This document shows positions 38,046 through 47,733 of a DNA stretch of 47,733 nucleotides, piece after piece. The notes under the pieces are model-generated. The model had not been told where the DNA came from, did no database searches, and saw only the letters and a program-made list of their open reading frames with translations. Position 1 is the stretch's first letter, and each line of letters opens with the position of its first letter. Location of the stretch: positions 1-47,733 of the forward strand of contig NZ_VIFM01000064.1 in NCBI RefSeq assembly GCF_006636215.1, read 5' to 3'. The position numbers were made by a program, and so were the translations under genes. Origin of the DNA: Myxococcus llanfairpwllgwyngyllgogerychwyrndrobwllllantysiliogogogochensis (GTDB taxonomy: Bacteria > Myxococcota > Myxococcia > Myxococcales > Myxococcaceae).

Positions 38046-41000
38046 TCAGGGATTCACGAGTCCAAAGGTCCCCGTGCCCACGGCCCAGTCCGAGGCGCTA
38101 TTGCTGTCTACGGAAGTGACACGGCCCAGGGTGATCTGCTTCCCCGTCGACACGAAGGCCGACGACCAGCTGACGGAGACGCTCCAGGCGGTGGGGAGCG
38201 TGGAGTACGTGCAGGGGACACCGCCACAGTTCGTGGGTGACCACTGGCCCTGCCCCTGGAGCGTTTGGAGTTCGCCCAGGAAACCGGCGCTGGTGTTGCT
38301 TTGAACCGTGACGGCGAGGCCATCCTGGACGGCCCCCTGGGCGTCCCGCACACGCAGCACCCGGTTGCCCGTGGGGAGGCTGACGGTGGCGCCGCTGTGG
38401 AAGTCCCACGCGGAGTCATGGTTCGCGGGAAACGCCGCCTGCGGAAACTCCGTGCGCCCGAGCGTCTCTGATTGCGGCCCCGCATCCTCCTGCACGAGGT
38501 CTGGATTGAGGTGCATGACGATGACGTCGCCGGCCTGCACTTCCACCTCGGGGAACGTCGCCAGCGGCGCGGGGCCCCCGTCCAGCAACAGCGTCATGCC
38601 CCCCACCGAGCCGGACTGCAGCACGCGCAGCTCCACGAGGTCGCGGCCGCCCGTCATGTTGGGCGCGACTTCGGTGATGCGCAGGCGCGCGGAGATCGAG
38701 AAGCCTTGGAAGAAACCGCTGTTTGTCGGCGCCTGCACGCCGACGCCCCTCCTGTCCCTCAGCGTCGAGGCGACCTTGAGGTCATAGCCTTGGCGGGGAG
38801 TCTGCGGCGCCGTGGTGAGGACCACCTCCGTGGGCGACTGGAGCGTCGCGCCCGTGACGGCGAGCGCGGAGAGGGCGGTGATGGAGAACTGGGCACCGCT
38901 CCCCAGGAGACTGCTCGCATCCAGGCGCCGGTCGAACCGCACCAGGACACTCGTCGCGCTCAGGGCCTTCGTCTCGATGACAGCCGGGGACGGGCACGTC
39001 TGCGAGGTGAGTTGCTCGGGGACCCAGAGGGAGGGCTGCGTCGACGCCGAGGCGGACACGTAGTGCCACAGGGGTGAAGTGAGAGAGACCGTGCAACCAG
39101 GAGTCAGCTCCACCGTGTCGTTCACCGTCGCCACCATGCGCAGACGGAACTGGGCCGCGCTGGAGGAGCCCACGGGGATGGCCGACGTCGTCAAGGGCGC
39201 CTGGATATGGCCCGTGCCGGAGGGAGTGAAGGCGCCGTTGATGACGCCTTGCAGCGAGATGAGCTCGGAGTCGAACATGTCCCGCACGAGGGGCAGATCG
39301 ACGGAACTCACCTCCTGGGCCAGCGTCGCCACGGGGAAGTTCTTGGCGAGCACGGCGTAGCTGCTGGTGTCGATGCTCGCGCGGCGCAGGCCGTTCACGG
39401 TGCGCAGGTGATTCACCCGGACACTCACCCAGTCACCCGCCACTGGAGGCGGGACGAGTCCGGCGGGGTTCACCGACACGAAGATGGCCGGCCCCTCCTG
39501 CTTCGCCTGGAGGAAGATGCCCGGGCCATCACTCGTGGGGTCGCCCACGCCCGGCTTGACGAAGGTGACGATGGCTCCATTGATGGGCAGCATGGGCTGG
39601 GCGCCGTCCGCCGCGCCACGCAGCCAATCAATCTGCGACGAGGCGTTGTTGGCCACATCGGGCAACGTGTAGATCTCCTGCCGCCCCGGTTCCTCGTTCC
39701 CGACGTTGTCCACCGACTTGAAGTTCACGGTGGTGTTCCGCCCGAGGACGATGGGCGCGGTGTACAGCGGCGAGCTGCTCGAGACCGCCGTGCCGTCCAG
39801 GGTGTAGCGCGTCTCACGGCAGCCCGCGGGCGCATCCGTGCACGTGAGCCGCACGGTGACGGGGCCGTTGAACGTGCCTCCGGGAGGCTCGGCCTGCGTG
39901 AGCGGGGCCGTCACGTCGAAGGTGTAGACCTGGAGGCGGGACGCTTCCAGGGTGCCCACCGAATCCCTCGACACGAAGCGAAGGCGCGTGGTGGAGGACA
40001 GCGAGATGGGGCCGGTATACGGAGTTCCCGTCGTCGGCGTCGGCTCGCTGTCGTCCAGCGTGTACCAGGTCCCCGCACAGGCGAGGCCCGCGCCGTCGGT
40101 GCACACGAGCGTCACCGTCTGCGGGGTCCGGAAGAGGCCGCCCTCGGGCTGAGCCACGGTGGTCGGGGCCAGCATGATGGAATAGGTCTCCGTCACCGTG
40201 GCACCGAGGTTTCCGGCACCGTCCACCGCGAGGAAGCGCAGCGTCGTCGACGACGAGAGCGCCAGGGGCTGCGCGTAGCGCGCGGAGGCGGTCGTTGGAG
40301 AGGTGCCATCCGTCGTGAAGTGCAGCGCGGAGCAGCCGGAGCCCCCCGTGTCGTCACAGCTCAGCGTCACAGACTGCGCCGAGGAGTAGGTGCCACCCCG
40401 AGGCGTCGCGGACGCGGTGGGCGGCACGGTATCGATGACGTACGCCTCCGAGACCGTGGCTCCGAGGTTTCCAGCGCCGTCCACGGCGAGGAAGCGCAGC
40501 GTCGTCGACGACGAGAGCGCCAGGGGTTGCACGTAGCGCGCAGAGGCGGTCGTGGGAGTGGTTCCATCCGTCGTGAAGTGCAGCGCGGAGCAGCCGGCGC
40601 CCCCGGTGTCCTCGCAGCTCAGCGTCACGGACTGCGCCGAGGAGTAGGTGCCACCCCGAGGCGTCGCGGAGGCGGTGGGCGGCACGGTATCGATGACGTA
40701 CGCCTCCGAGACCACGGGGCCAAGGTTCCCAGCACTGTCCACCGCGAGGAAGCGCAGCGTCGTCGACGACGAGAGCGCCAGGGGTTGCCCATAGCGCGCG
40801 GAGGCGGTCGTGGGAGAGGTTCCATCCGTCGTGAAGTGCAGCGCGGAGCAGCCGGCGCCCCCCGTGTCCTCGCAGCTCAGTGTCACGGACCGCGCCGAGG
40901 AGTAGGAGCCACCCCGAGGCGTCGCGGACGCGGTGGGCGGCACGGTATCGATGACGTACGCCTCCGAGACCACCGGTCCAAGGTTCCCAGCACCGTCCAC

Positions 41001-42101
41001 CGCGAGGAAGCGCAGCGTCGTCGACGACGAGAGCGCCAGGGGCTGCGCGTAGCGCGCGGAGGCGGTCGTGGGAGAGGTGCCATCCGTCGTGAAGTGCAGC
41101 GCGGAACAGCCGGCGCCCCCGGTGTCCTCGCAGCTCAGCGTCACGGACTGCGCCGAGGAGTAGGTGCCACCCCGAGGCGTCGCGGACGCGGTGGGCGGCA
41201 CGGTATCGATGACATACGTCTCGATGACCAGGTCCCCGCGGTTCCCCTCCGTGTCCATGGAGAAGAAGCGCACCGTGGTGGTGGTGGTGAGCTGGAGCGG
41301 GCCTGCATACACGGGGGAATCCAGCGTCGGTGCCGTGCCATCCAACGTGTAGCGGGTGCTGGCACAGCCGGAACCGCCCGAGTCATCACACGTGAGCGCC
41401 ACCTGCGTCGGCCCCGCGAACAGCCCACCCCGAGGGCTGGCGGAGGAGGCAGGCCCGCCCTTGTCGAACGAGTAGAGCTCCGTGCCCTCGCGCGACGCGT
41501 TGCCTGCGCGGTCCATGGCGATGAAGCGCAGCCGCGCGCCGGTAATCAACGTGAGCGGGGCCGAGTAGAGGGGAGACGTCTCCGAAGGGACAGCGCCGTC
41601 CAGCGTGTAGTGGATGCGAGAGCAGCCGGAGCCCGTGCTGTCATCACACGTCAGCGTCACGATGAGCGGAGCACCGTGGGTACCCGAACCCGGAGACGCG
41701 GAGACCACCGGAGGGTCCACGTCCACCACGAACTCCGCCGAGCGCGCGCTCTCGCTGTTGCCCGCGCGGTCCACGGAGAAGAAACGCAGCGTGGCGCTGG
41801 CCTCCACCATGACGAAGGCCGAGTAGCGGATGGACCGCGTCGTCGGAGCGCTGCCGTCCAGCGTGTAGTACGTGGCCTCGCAGCCGGAGCCCGTCCCGTC
41901 ATCACAGGTGAGCGTCACCGTGCGAGGGCTGTTGAAGAGTCCCCCCGCCGGAGAGGCCACGGTGGTGGGCGCGACGGTGTCCGTGGACCCGGGCGGCGTC
42001 GGCCCGGGGCCCGACCCCGCGTCGCCACATGCACTCGTGAGAACCCCCAGGCAGAGCAATGCCGACAAGGGGCGGATGAGGAACAACACAGTCCGAGACA
42101 T
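38046..42101 (-). CDS. Large lipoprotein with nine chitobiase-C-terminal-like repeats
   Basis: A 1351-residue paralogue of the preceding lipoprotein with the same lipobox logic (LTSACGDAG) and the same C-terminal OB-like, Big_5-like and lamin-tail-like segments, ending in the same GTFGLVNP. It has nine of the Cys-pair repeats against six. Repeats four to seven are four near-identical copies with TVPPTASATPRGG(T/S)Y and LHFTTDGT(S/T)PTTASARY. The start at 42101 places the signal peptide immediately, while an extension to 42206 has no support. Surface adhesin or matrix-binding function is inference. Confidence 0.87.
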   Translation of the reverse strand: MSRTVLFLIRPLSALLCLGVLTSACGDAGSGPGPTPPGSTDTVAPTTVASPAGGLFNSPRTVTLTCDDGTGSGCEATYYTLDGSAPTTRSIRYSAFVMVEASATLRFFSVDRAGNSESARSAEFVVDVDPPVVSASPGSGTHGAPLIVTLTCDDSTGSGCSRIHYTLDGAVPSETSPLYSAPLTLITGARLRFIAMDRAGNASREGTELYSFDKGGPASSASPRGGLFAGPTQVALTCDDSGGSGCASTRYTLDGTAPTLDSPVYAGPLQLTTTTTVRFFSMDTEGNRGDLVIETYVIDTVPPTASATPRGGTYSSAQSVTLSCEDTGGAGCSALHFTTDGTSPTTASARYAQPLALSSSTTLRFLAVDGAGNLGPVVSEAYVIDTVPPTASATPRGGSYSSARSVTLSCEDTGGAGCSALHFTTDGTSPTTASARYGQPLALSSSTTLRFLAVDSAGNLGPVVSEAYVIDTVPPTASATPRGGTYSSAQSVTLSCEDTGGAGCSALHFTTDGTTPTTASARYVQPLALSSSTTLRFLAVDGAGNLGATVSEAYVIDTVPPTASATPRGGTYSSAQSVTLSCDDTGGSGCSALHFTTDGTSPTTASARYAQPLALSSSTTLRFLAVDGAGNLGATVTETYSIMLAPTTVAQPEGGLFRTPQTVTLVCTDGAGLACAGTWYTLDDSEPTPTTGTPYTGPISLSSTTRLRFVSRDSVGTLEASRLQVYTFDVTAPLTQAEPPGGTFNGPVTVRLTCTDAPAGCRETRYTLDGTAVSSSSPLYTAPIVLGRNTTVNFKSVDNVGNEEPGRQEIYTLPDVANNASSQIDWLRGAADGAQPMLPINGAIVTFVKPGVGDPTSDGPGIFLQAKQEGPAIFVSVNPAGLVPPPVAGDWVSVRVNHLRTVNGLRRASIDTSSYAVLAKNFPVATLAQEVSSVDLPLVRDMFDSELISLQGVINGAFTPSGTGHIQAPLTTSAIPVGSSSAAQFRLRMVATVNDTVELTPGCTVSLTSPLWHYVSASASTQPSLWVPEQLTSQTCPSPAVIETKALSATSVLVRFDRRLDASSLLGSGAQFSITALSALAVTGATLQSPTEVVLTTAPQTPRQGYDLKVASTLRDRRGVGVQAPTNSGFFQGFSISARLRITEVAPNMTGGRDLVELRVLQSGSVGGMTLLLDGGPAPLATFPEVEVQAGDVIVMHLNPDLVQEDAGPQSETLGRTEFPQAAFPANHDSAWDFHSGATVSLPTGNRVLRVRDAQGAVQDGLAVTVQSNTSAGFLGELQTLQGQGQWSPTNCGGVPCTYSTLPTAWSVSVSWSSAFVSTGKQITLGRVTSVDSNSASDWAVGTGTFGLVNP
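40183..41214 (-). repeat. Four tandem 258-bp in-frame repeats
   Basis: The sequence GCCACCCCGAGGCGTCGCGG recurs nearly unchanged near 41165, 40907, 40649 and 40391, a period of 258 bases (86 codons). Units are about 41214-40957, 40956-40699, 40698-40441 and 40440-40183. They differ at only a few positions each. The paralogous lipoprotein has one such unit at the same place, so the array arose by recent in-frame amplification. Confidence 0.9.
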
Positions 42102-42448
42102 CAAATATCCATGGCATGCGCGTCCACGCCCCACTGAGCGGGGGGAACGGATAACGGGGCTGTCGGAGGGGGCGACGGCGACGTGCGACGCCTGAGAGTG
42201 ACACACCCAGCCGACACATGGCTGAGCCCCGGGAAATATTCAAACCGAGGACGGCCTCCGTGAGCGTCCGTTCCTGGGACTCAAGGACTCGCGACGCCGA
42301 GGATTCTGATGTCAGCCGCCTCGTCGTCGGCCGAGTCAATGTCCCCGGCGGAGACTCGCCCCGGGGAAGGGCCTCTCCTCCCCAGCACCCTCCAGGGGCG
42401 CGGGAGCCAGGGCCCGGGAGCAGACCTGCGAATTCAATGCGTCGAGGC
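42102..42448. other. 347-base non-coding region between lipoprotein and BrkB genes
   Basis: The part to about 42293 is homologous to the gap between the two lipoproteins. Its outer edge, near 42276-42293, resembles the last codons and stop of those lipoproteins (compare GGACTCAAGGACTCGCGA with the GGGATTCACGAGTCC area), which suggests the edge of a lost or truncated third copy. At 42343-42366 a CCCCGGCG...CGCC-CC-GGGG hairpin with a two-base bulge may terminate the BrkB gene. No gene was recognised. Confidence 0.5.
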
Positions 42449-43522
42449 TCAGCGACCGGTGTTTCGCCGCAGGAAGAAGACGCCCAGGCCCAGGCCCGCG
42501 GCCCACTTCGCGGCGGCGGCCAACGGCGTCTGCTGGAGCTTCGGGGGCGCGTCGCTGGCGAGGCCCTGGCCCGTCGCCGGGTCCACCGCGGGACGGAAGT
42601 CCCGAGCGCCAGGGATGTCCGCCCCGCCCTGCTCCAGCTCCGACTTGGTCGCCAGCACGGCCTTGCCCTGCCCCGGCACGTGCTGTCCCGGCGCCTTCCC
42701 CTCCGGCGAGCGCTGCTCGAGGATGGAGTTGATCTCCGCGCCCAGCAGCACCACCTGCGAGGACAGCCACATCCACAGCAGGAGCACGATGACGCCACCG
42801 ATGGCGCCGTAGTTCACGTCGTACTTGCCGAAGTTGGCCACGTACTTGGAGAAGGCCCACGACGCCGCCACCCAGATGAGCACGCCCACCACGGAGCCCG
42901 GGGTGATGAAGCGGAACTTCTGTTTCGCGTTGGGCAGGATGTAATAGAGCACCGCCCACAGGAACATCATCAGCAGGCCCGCCACGGGCAGCCGCAGCCA
43001 CAGCGCCACCGTGGACGCGGGGTCCGGCAGCTTGCTGGCCAGCGCGGGCGTCGCCACGGCCGCCAGCGCCGCGAAGATGGCCACCGCCGCGGCCACCAGC
43101 GTCGTCGTCACCGCGATGAGCCGAAGCTTCCAGACCGGCCGCGTTTCCTCGACGCCGTAGGCCGTGTTCAGTGCGTCCATCAACGCGACGATGCCCCCGG
43201 AGGCCGCCCAGATGGCGCCCACACCACCCACCGTCAAGAGCCCCACCGGGTTGCTGTCCGCCAGCGACTGGATGCGCTGCCCCAGGATGGTCGTCACCTC
43301 CTTGGGCGCCACCTTCCCCAATTCCTGGATGAGCACCTGGGCCTGGTTGGGGTCGATGATGACGCCCGCCAGCGACACGAGGAACAGGAGGAAGGGGAAC
43401 AGCGCCAGGATGGCGCGGAACGTCAAGGCCCCCGCGACGTCGCTGACATCGTCGCGTTTCCACTCGTCCTTCAGGATCTTGAAGAACTCCCACCACCCCA
43501 TGCCCTTGCCTGGCAAGACCAT
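42449..43522 (-). CDS. YihY/virulence-factor BrkB family membrane protein
   Basis: A 357-residue integral membrane protein with about six helices. The family pattern is plain: FKILKDEWKRDDVSDVAGALTFRAILALFPFLLFLVSLAG, WAASGGIVALMDALNTAYGVEETRPVWKLRL, YYILPNAKQKFRFITPGSVVGVLIWVAASWAFSKYVANFGKYDVNYGAIGGVIVLLLWMWLSSQVVLLGAEINS. A soluble Pro/Ala-rich C-terminal tail of about 80 residues after GAEIN ends in a short hydrophobic stretch and FLRRNTGR. The biochemical role of the family is unsettled; it was once called RNase BN in error. The start at 43522 has a GGGGGCGAG site. Confidence 0.94.
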   Translation of the reverse strand: MVLPGKGMGWWEFFKILKDEWKRDDVSDVAGALTFRAILALFPFLLFLVSLAGVIIDPNQAQVLIQELGKVAPKEVTTILGQRIQSLADSNPVGLLTVGGVGAIWAASGGIVALMDALNTAYGVEETRPVWKLRLIAVTTTLVAAAVAIFAALAAVATPALASKLPDPASTVALWLRLPVAGLLMMFLWAVLYYILPNAKQKFRFITPGSVVGVLIWVAASWAFSKYVANFGKYDVNYGAIGGVIVLLLWMWLSSQVVLLGAEINSILEQRSPEGKAPGQHVPGQGKAVLATKSELEQGGADIPGARDFRPAVDPATGQGLASDAPPKLQQTPLAAAAKWAAGLGLGVFFLRRNTGR

Positions 43523-43733
43523 CTCGCCCCCTCATCCATGTAAGTCCTGGGGAAGATGGCCATACGGACCCTCGGTGGCGCCCCTGCCCCAATGGGCAGC
43601 CTCCCTGGCCGCTCCACCCTCGGGGGGCCGTCTTCCTGAAAAACATTTCATCCGGTAAAAAACACCCGGCGCCCGTTTTCCGCCCTACCCGGGCAGACGG
43701 GACCTCACCGCCTCAGCCCGCCCCGAGGACGCA

Positions 43734-45293
43734 ATGTTCGTCGCCTCTCTCCTGAGTGTCAGCCTGGCGCTGGTCGCCAGCGCGACACCCGGCGCTTCAC
43801 CGGAAGCCCGCGCCGAGGCCCCGGCCCACACCCTCTGGCTCATCCAGCCCATGTATCCAGGGCAGGACGCCCTGGTGAAGCGGACCGAGGAAGGCATCAC
43901 CGGCCTGCTGCCGGGGGACGTGAAGCCTCGACAGGTCGTCGGCGTGGGGGCGCTGGCCTCGCACCTCCAGGGCCGGGAAGGAGACCTGGGCTGTCTGGCC
44001 GGCGGCGCCCGCTGTCGGGAGCCCCTGGGGACCTATCTGGCGTCGCTCGGCCTGGAGCGCGTGGTGCTGGTGCGGGTGGGCCAGGACGACGCCGGTTACC
44101 GCTTCCGCGCCGTCAGCGTGCGCTCGGAGAGCGGCGCGCGCGCGGAGGCGGAGACGAGCAACCCCGCCTTCGAGAAGGCCCTGGCCGGCGTGCTGGTGAA
44201 GTTCCTGTCCCTCAACGCGCTGGTGGAAGCGGTGTCGGTGCCCGCGGGCGCCACGGTGTTCATCGACGGGGTGAAGATGGGCGTCACGCCGTACGCCACG
44301 GAGGTGCTGCCCGGCGAGCACACGTTCCGCTTCGAACTGGCCTCGCACCTGCCCCGGGAAGAGACGCGCGTGGTGGGCTCGCGTGAGCAGGTGAAGCTGC
44401 GGCCGGCCCTGGAGAAGGTGCCCGCGCGGCTGGTGGTGAAGGTCCTGCCGGAGGGCACGGAGATCTCCGTGGACGGCGCCGTGGTGGGCAAGGACGCGGT
44501 GGACCAGGGCATCCAACCCGGCTCACGCACCCTGCGACTGGCGCGCGAGGGCTACGAGCCGCAGGAAGTCCAGGCGGAGATTGCCCCGGGCGCGACGTAC
44601 ACGCTGGAGCGGGAGCTGAAGCCCACGTCGATGCAGGCCTTCAAGCTGGCCATGAAGCGGCGGCAGGAGGCCACCATGGCGCGGCAGAGCTACCTGGAGG
44701 CGGCCTACGAGTTCACCAGCCTCACGTCCGACACGCTGACCGCGCAGCCGGTGAAGACGGAGGGCGGGCTGAGCGACGTGCGCGGCAACGGCGTGCGCGC
44801 GCCGGGCTCGCGGCGGCTGCGAGGGCTGGGCCTGGAGTACGGACGCTACGGCCAGTACTTCGGCGTCATGCTGGTGGGCGCCACCTGGTACTCCACCGGC
44901 GACGTCTGGACGATGGGCGTCAACGTCCCGCAGGACGTGCAGAACCCGAACGTGGCCGGGCTCACGCAGGTCGACACCAAGGTCCAGATGGTGTCGCTGC
45001 GAGCATTGCAACCGCAACTGAGATACGTGTTGGGCCCGGTGTCCTTCGCCATCCAGGCGGGGCTCGATTTGCGCGGCGCGCTCGCGAAGGAGGAGGACGA
45101 CGGCTCCGGCAACTCGCCCCGCTTCGAGGACGGCCTCTACGCGCTGGACCTGCACGCGTCCGGACAGGCCTCCGCGCGAGTCTTCGTCTACGAGGGGCTG
45201 TACGCCTCCGTGGCGTACCAGCGGGGCTTCTCGCTGCTGGGGAAGATCGCCGGGACGAGCAACTTCCGTGGAGGGGTGGGCTATGCGTTCTGA
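43734..45293 (+). CDS. PEGA-domain protein with C-terminal beta-barrel-like region
   Basis: A 519-residue exported protein. The signal peptide is MFVASLLSVSLALVASATPGA. Two PEGA-type surface-layer repeats lie at about residues 162-230 (VSVPAGATVFIDGVKMGVTPYATEVLPGEHTFRFEL) and 232-300 (LVVKVLPEGTEISVDGAVVGKDAVDQGIQPGSRTLRLAREGYE). The part from about 350 on is rich in alternating strands and ends GGVGYAF, with terminal Phe as in outer-membrane beta-barrels. The start overlaps no other gene. The next gene begins 11 bases before this one's stop, so they are translationally coupled. A role as surface/outer-membrane partner of the downstream TPR protein and kinase is inference from order. Confidence 0.85.
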   Translation: MFVASLLSVSLALVASATPGASPEARAEAPAHTLWLIQPMYPGQDALVKRTEEGITGLLPGDVKPRQVVGVGALASHLQGREGDLGCLAGGARCREPLGTYLASLGLERVVLVRVGQDDAGYRFRAVSVRSESGARAEAETSNPAFEKALAGVLVKFLSLNALVEAVSVPAGATVFIDGVKMGVTPYATEVLPGEHTFRFELASHLPREETRVVGSREQVKLRPALEKVPARLVVKVLPEGTEISVDGAVVGKDAVDQGIQPGSRTLRLAREGYEPQEVQAEIAPGATYTLERELKPTSMQAFKLAMKRRQEATMARQSYLEAAYEFTSLTSDTLTAQPVKTEGGLSDVRGNGVRAPGSRRLRGLGLEYGRYGQYFGVMLVGATWYSTGDVWTMGVNVPQDVQNPNVAGLTQVDTKVQMVSLRALQPQLRYVLGPVSFAIQAGLDLRGALAKEEDDGSGNSPRFEDGLYALDLHASGQASARVFVYEGLYASVAYQRGFSLLGKIAGTSNFRGGVGYAF

Positions 45294-46281
45294 GTCGCGT
45301 CGACTGCTGCTGACGTGCGCGCTGCTGGTGTGGGGCACGGCCAGCGCCGCGCCGCTCGTGGGCCCCTCGGTGGGCAACGCCGACGCGCTCGTCGCCGAGG
45401 GCACGAAGCTCTACAACAAGCGCAAGTACGCGGAGGCCTCGCGCGTGTTCCTCCAGGCCACGCGCGCCAATCCCTCGCTGCTGCCCGCCTACCTGGGTCT
45501 GGGCCGCGCGCGCATGGGGGCCAAGGAGACGGCGAGCGCGTGCGCCGCGTACCGCGCCTGGCTCAAGAGCGCCCCGGACATCCAGGAGCGTCCCAAGGCG
45601 AAGGGCGAGCTGGAGCTGTGCGAGCGCCAGCTCAAGGCCGCGCGCAAGAAGAAGAAGAAGGGCCCGGTGCCGGCGGACATGACGGCGCGGCACGTGGAGC
45701 TGAAGGCCGACTTCTTCGAGGCGCTGGAGGCTGGCACGCTCGCGGGCCCGGCGGGCGCGGGCGAGCAGTTGCGCACCCTGGTGACCGCGGACTACCTGGG
45801 CGTGGACCTGGCGGAGATGGGCACGCGCCTGAGCACCGCGAGCCGCGCCTCCGCGGAGGACGTGCACCAGCGCGCGCTGAAGGGCGAGGCGCTGACGACG
45901 GAGCAACTGCGCACCGGCCGGGAGCTGCTGGACTGGGCGAAGGACTCGGGAGAAGCCGCGCCCCAGGCGCCCGCGCAGGGCCTGTTCCTGGAGGGACTGG
46001 TTGCGCTCCAGGGCAATGACTCCAAGGGCGCCGAGGGGCTGTTCGCGAAGGCGGCCTCGGCGGCGCCGGGCGTGACGGAGTACCGGGTGTGGCGCGCGGC
46101 GGCGCTCCAGCGCGCGGGGGACCTGAGAGGTGCCCTGGCGGTGATGGAGGCGGAGCTGCCGGAGGACCCCCGCACGGACCTGCTCCGCGCGGCGGTGGCG
46201 CAGCGCACGTCGAAGGAGGACGGCGCGCGCGAGCTGGAGCGCCTGCTCTTCCAGCGCTACGCCGCGCCCCCGTCACGCTGA
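45283..46281 (+). CDS. Exported TPR protein
   Basis: A 332-residue protein with signal peptide MRSESRRLLLTCALLVWGTASA. TPR units follow (LVAEGTKLYNKRKYAEASRVFLQATRANPSLLPAYLGLGRARM; QGLFLEGLVALQGNDSKGAEGLFAKAASAAPG; VWRAAALQRAGDLRGALAVMEAELPEDPRTDLL). A charged RKKKKKGP stretch near residue 125 separates the first block from the rest. TPRs mediate protein contacts. The partner is probably the PEGA protein encoded just upstream, whose stop it overlaps by 11 bases. The kinase gene begins 34 bases after it. ATG 45283 was preferred over 45268 because it starts the signal peptide. Confidence 0.85.
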   Translation: MRSESRRLLLTCALLVWGTASAAPLVGPSVGNADALVAEGTKLYNKRKYAEASRVFLQATRANPSLLPAYLGLGRARMGAKETASACAAYRAWLKSAPDIQERPKAKGELELCERQLKAARKKKKKGPVPADMTARHVELKADFFEALEAGTLAGPAGAGEQLRTLVTADYLGVDLAEMGTRLSTASRASAEDVHQRALKGEALTTEQLRTGRELLDWAKDSGEAAPQAPAQGLFLEGLVALQGNDSKGAEGLFAKAASAAPGVTEYRVWRAAALQRAGDLRGALAVMEAELPEDPRTDLLRAAVAQRTSKEDGARELERLLFQRYAAPPSR

Positions 46282-46315
46282 CGTCGCACCCACCTCGCGG
46301 TCAGGAAGGACTTGG

Positions 46316-47733
<1,418 letters not shown>

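Noticed and set aside
40183..41214. Regularly spaced direct repeats as a possible CRISPR array
   Set aside because: The period is 258 bases, in frame with a coding sequence and conserved as protein. No short repeats with unique spacers exist.
39207..42137. A 976-codon open frame on the plus strand
   Set aside because: It lies antisense to the 1351-residue lipoprotein, has Arg/Gly/His-rich low-complexity content and no domain. It is a G+C shadow frame.

Overview
The window is high-GC, densely coded DNA with the hallmarks of a fruiting myxobacterium of the family Myxococcaceae (Myxococcus, Corallococcus or Pyxidicoccus type). The signs are strong third-position GC with long antisense shadow frames, many lipoproteins and very large repeat-built secreted proteins, a MYXO-CTERM-like C-terminus, a zinc-ribbon Ser/Thr kinase, and a gene set matching the myxobacterial cittilin RiPP cluster. 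The genus is inferred, not proven.

Layout. 1-8.3 kb: one giant secreted protein with a DUF11-like domain, about 21 Ig-like repeats, Ca-binding DG-rich repeats and a C-terminal sorting tail. 8.3-13 kb: a divergent HxlR regulator/SDR pair, a GspE-N/zinc-ribbon/TPR protein, a lipoprotein with a clear terminator, and a LysM protein with a possible Cys/His hydrolase domain. 13-15.4 kb (minus strand): a three-gene unit consisting of a 27-residue precursor peptide ending in Tyr-Ile-Tyr-Tyr, a cytochrome P450 and a methyltransferase. This matches the described cittilin pathway and is the most notable system here. 15.4-16.5 kb: a divergent TetR/DUF1304 pair with a 10-bp inverted-repeat operator candidate.

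16.6-24 kb: envelope and secreted genes. These include a lipoprotein cotranscribed with a secreted protein carrying a caspase/gingipain-like His-Gly...Ala-Cys pattern, a SAM methyltransferase, further lipoproteins, a trypsin-like lipoprotein protease and an LVIVD-repeat lipoprotein. 24-28 kb: a zinc-independent ADH/quinone-reductase-like oxidoreductase, an orphan GspC-like PDZ protein, a zinc-ribbon membrane protein and an alpha/beta hydrolase. 28-30 kb: three tandem near-identical genes for small secreted proteins. Their spacers contain copied flanks, including a copy of the 3' end of the adjacent tRNA-modification gene.

30-34.5 kb: a tgt-mnmD-like operon (tRNA position-34 modification, ATGA overlap), a YbiT-type ABC-F ATPase and an Rrf2 regulator. 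34.5-42.1 kb: two tandem paralogous lipoproteins of 1092 and 1351 residues, built of chitobiase-C-terminal-like repeats. Their length difference is almost exactly three extra copies of an 86-residue repeat. 42.4-47.7 kb: a YihY/BrkB membrane protein, then a plus-strand series of a PEGA protein, a TPR protein and a Ser/Thr kinase truncated by the window end.

No rRNA, tRNA, CRISPR array, insertion sequence or prophage was seen. Starts were often moved inward from the longest open frame to a start with a ribosome-binding site and a sensible signal peptide. These choices are stated per gene.
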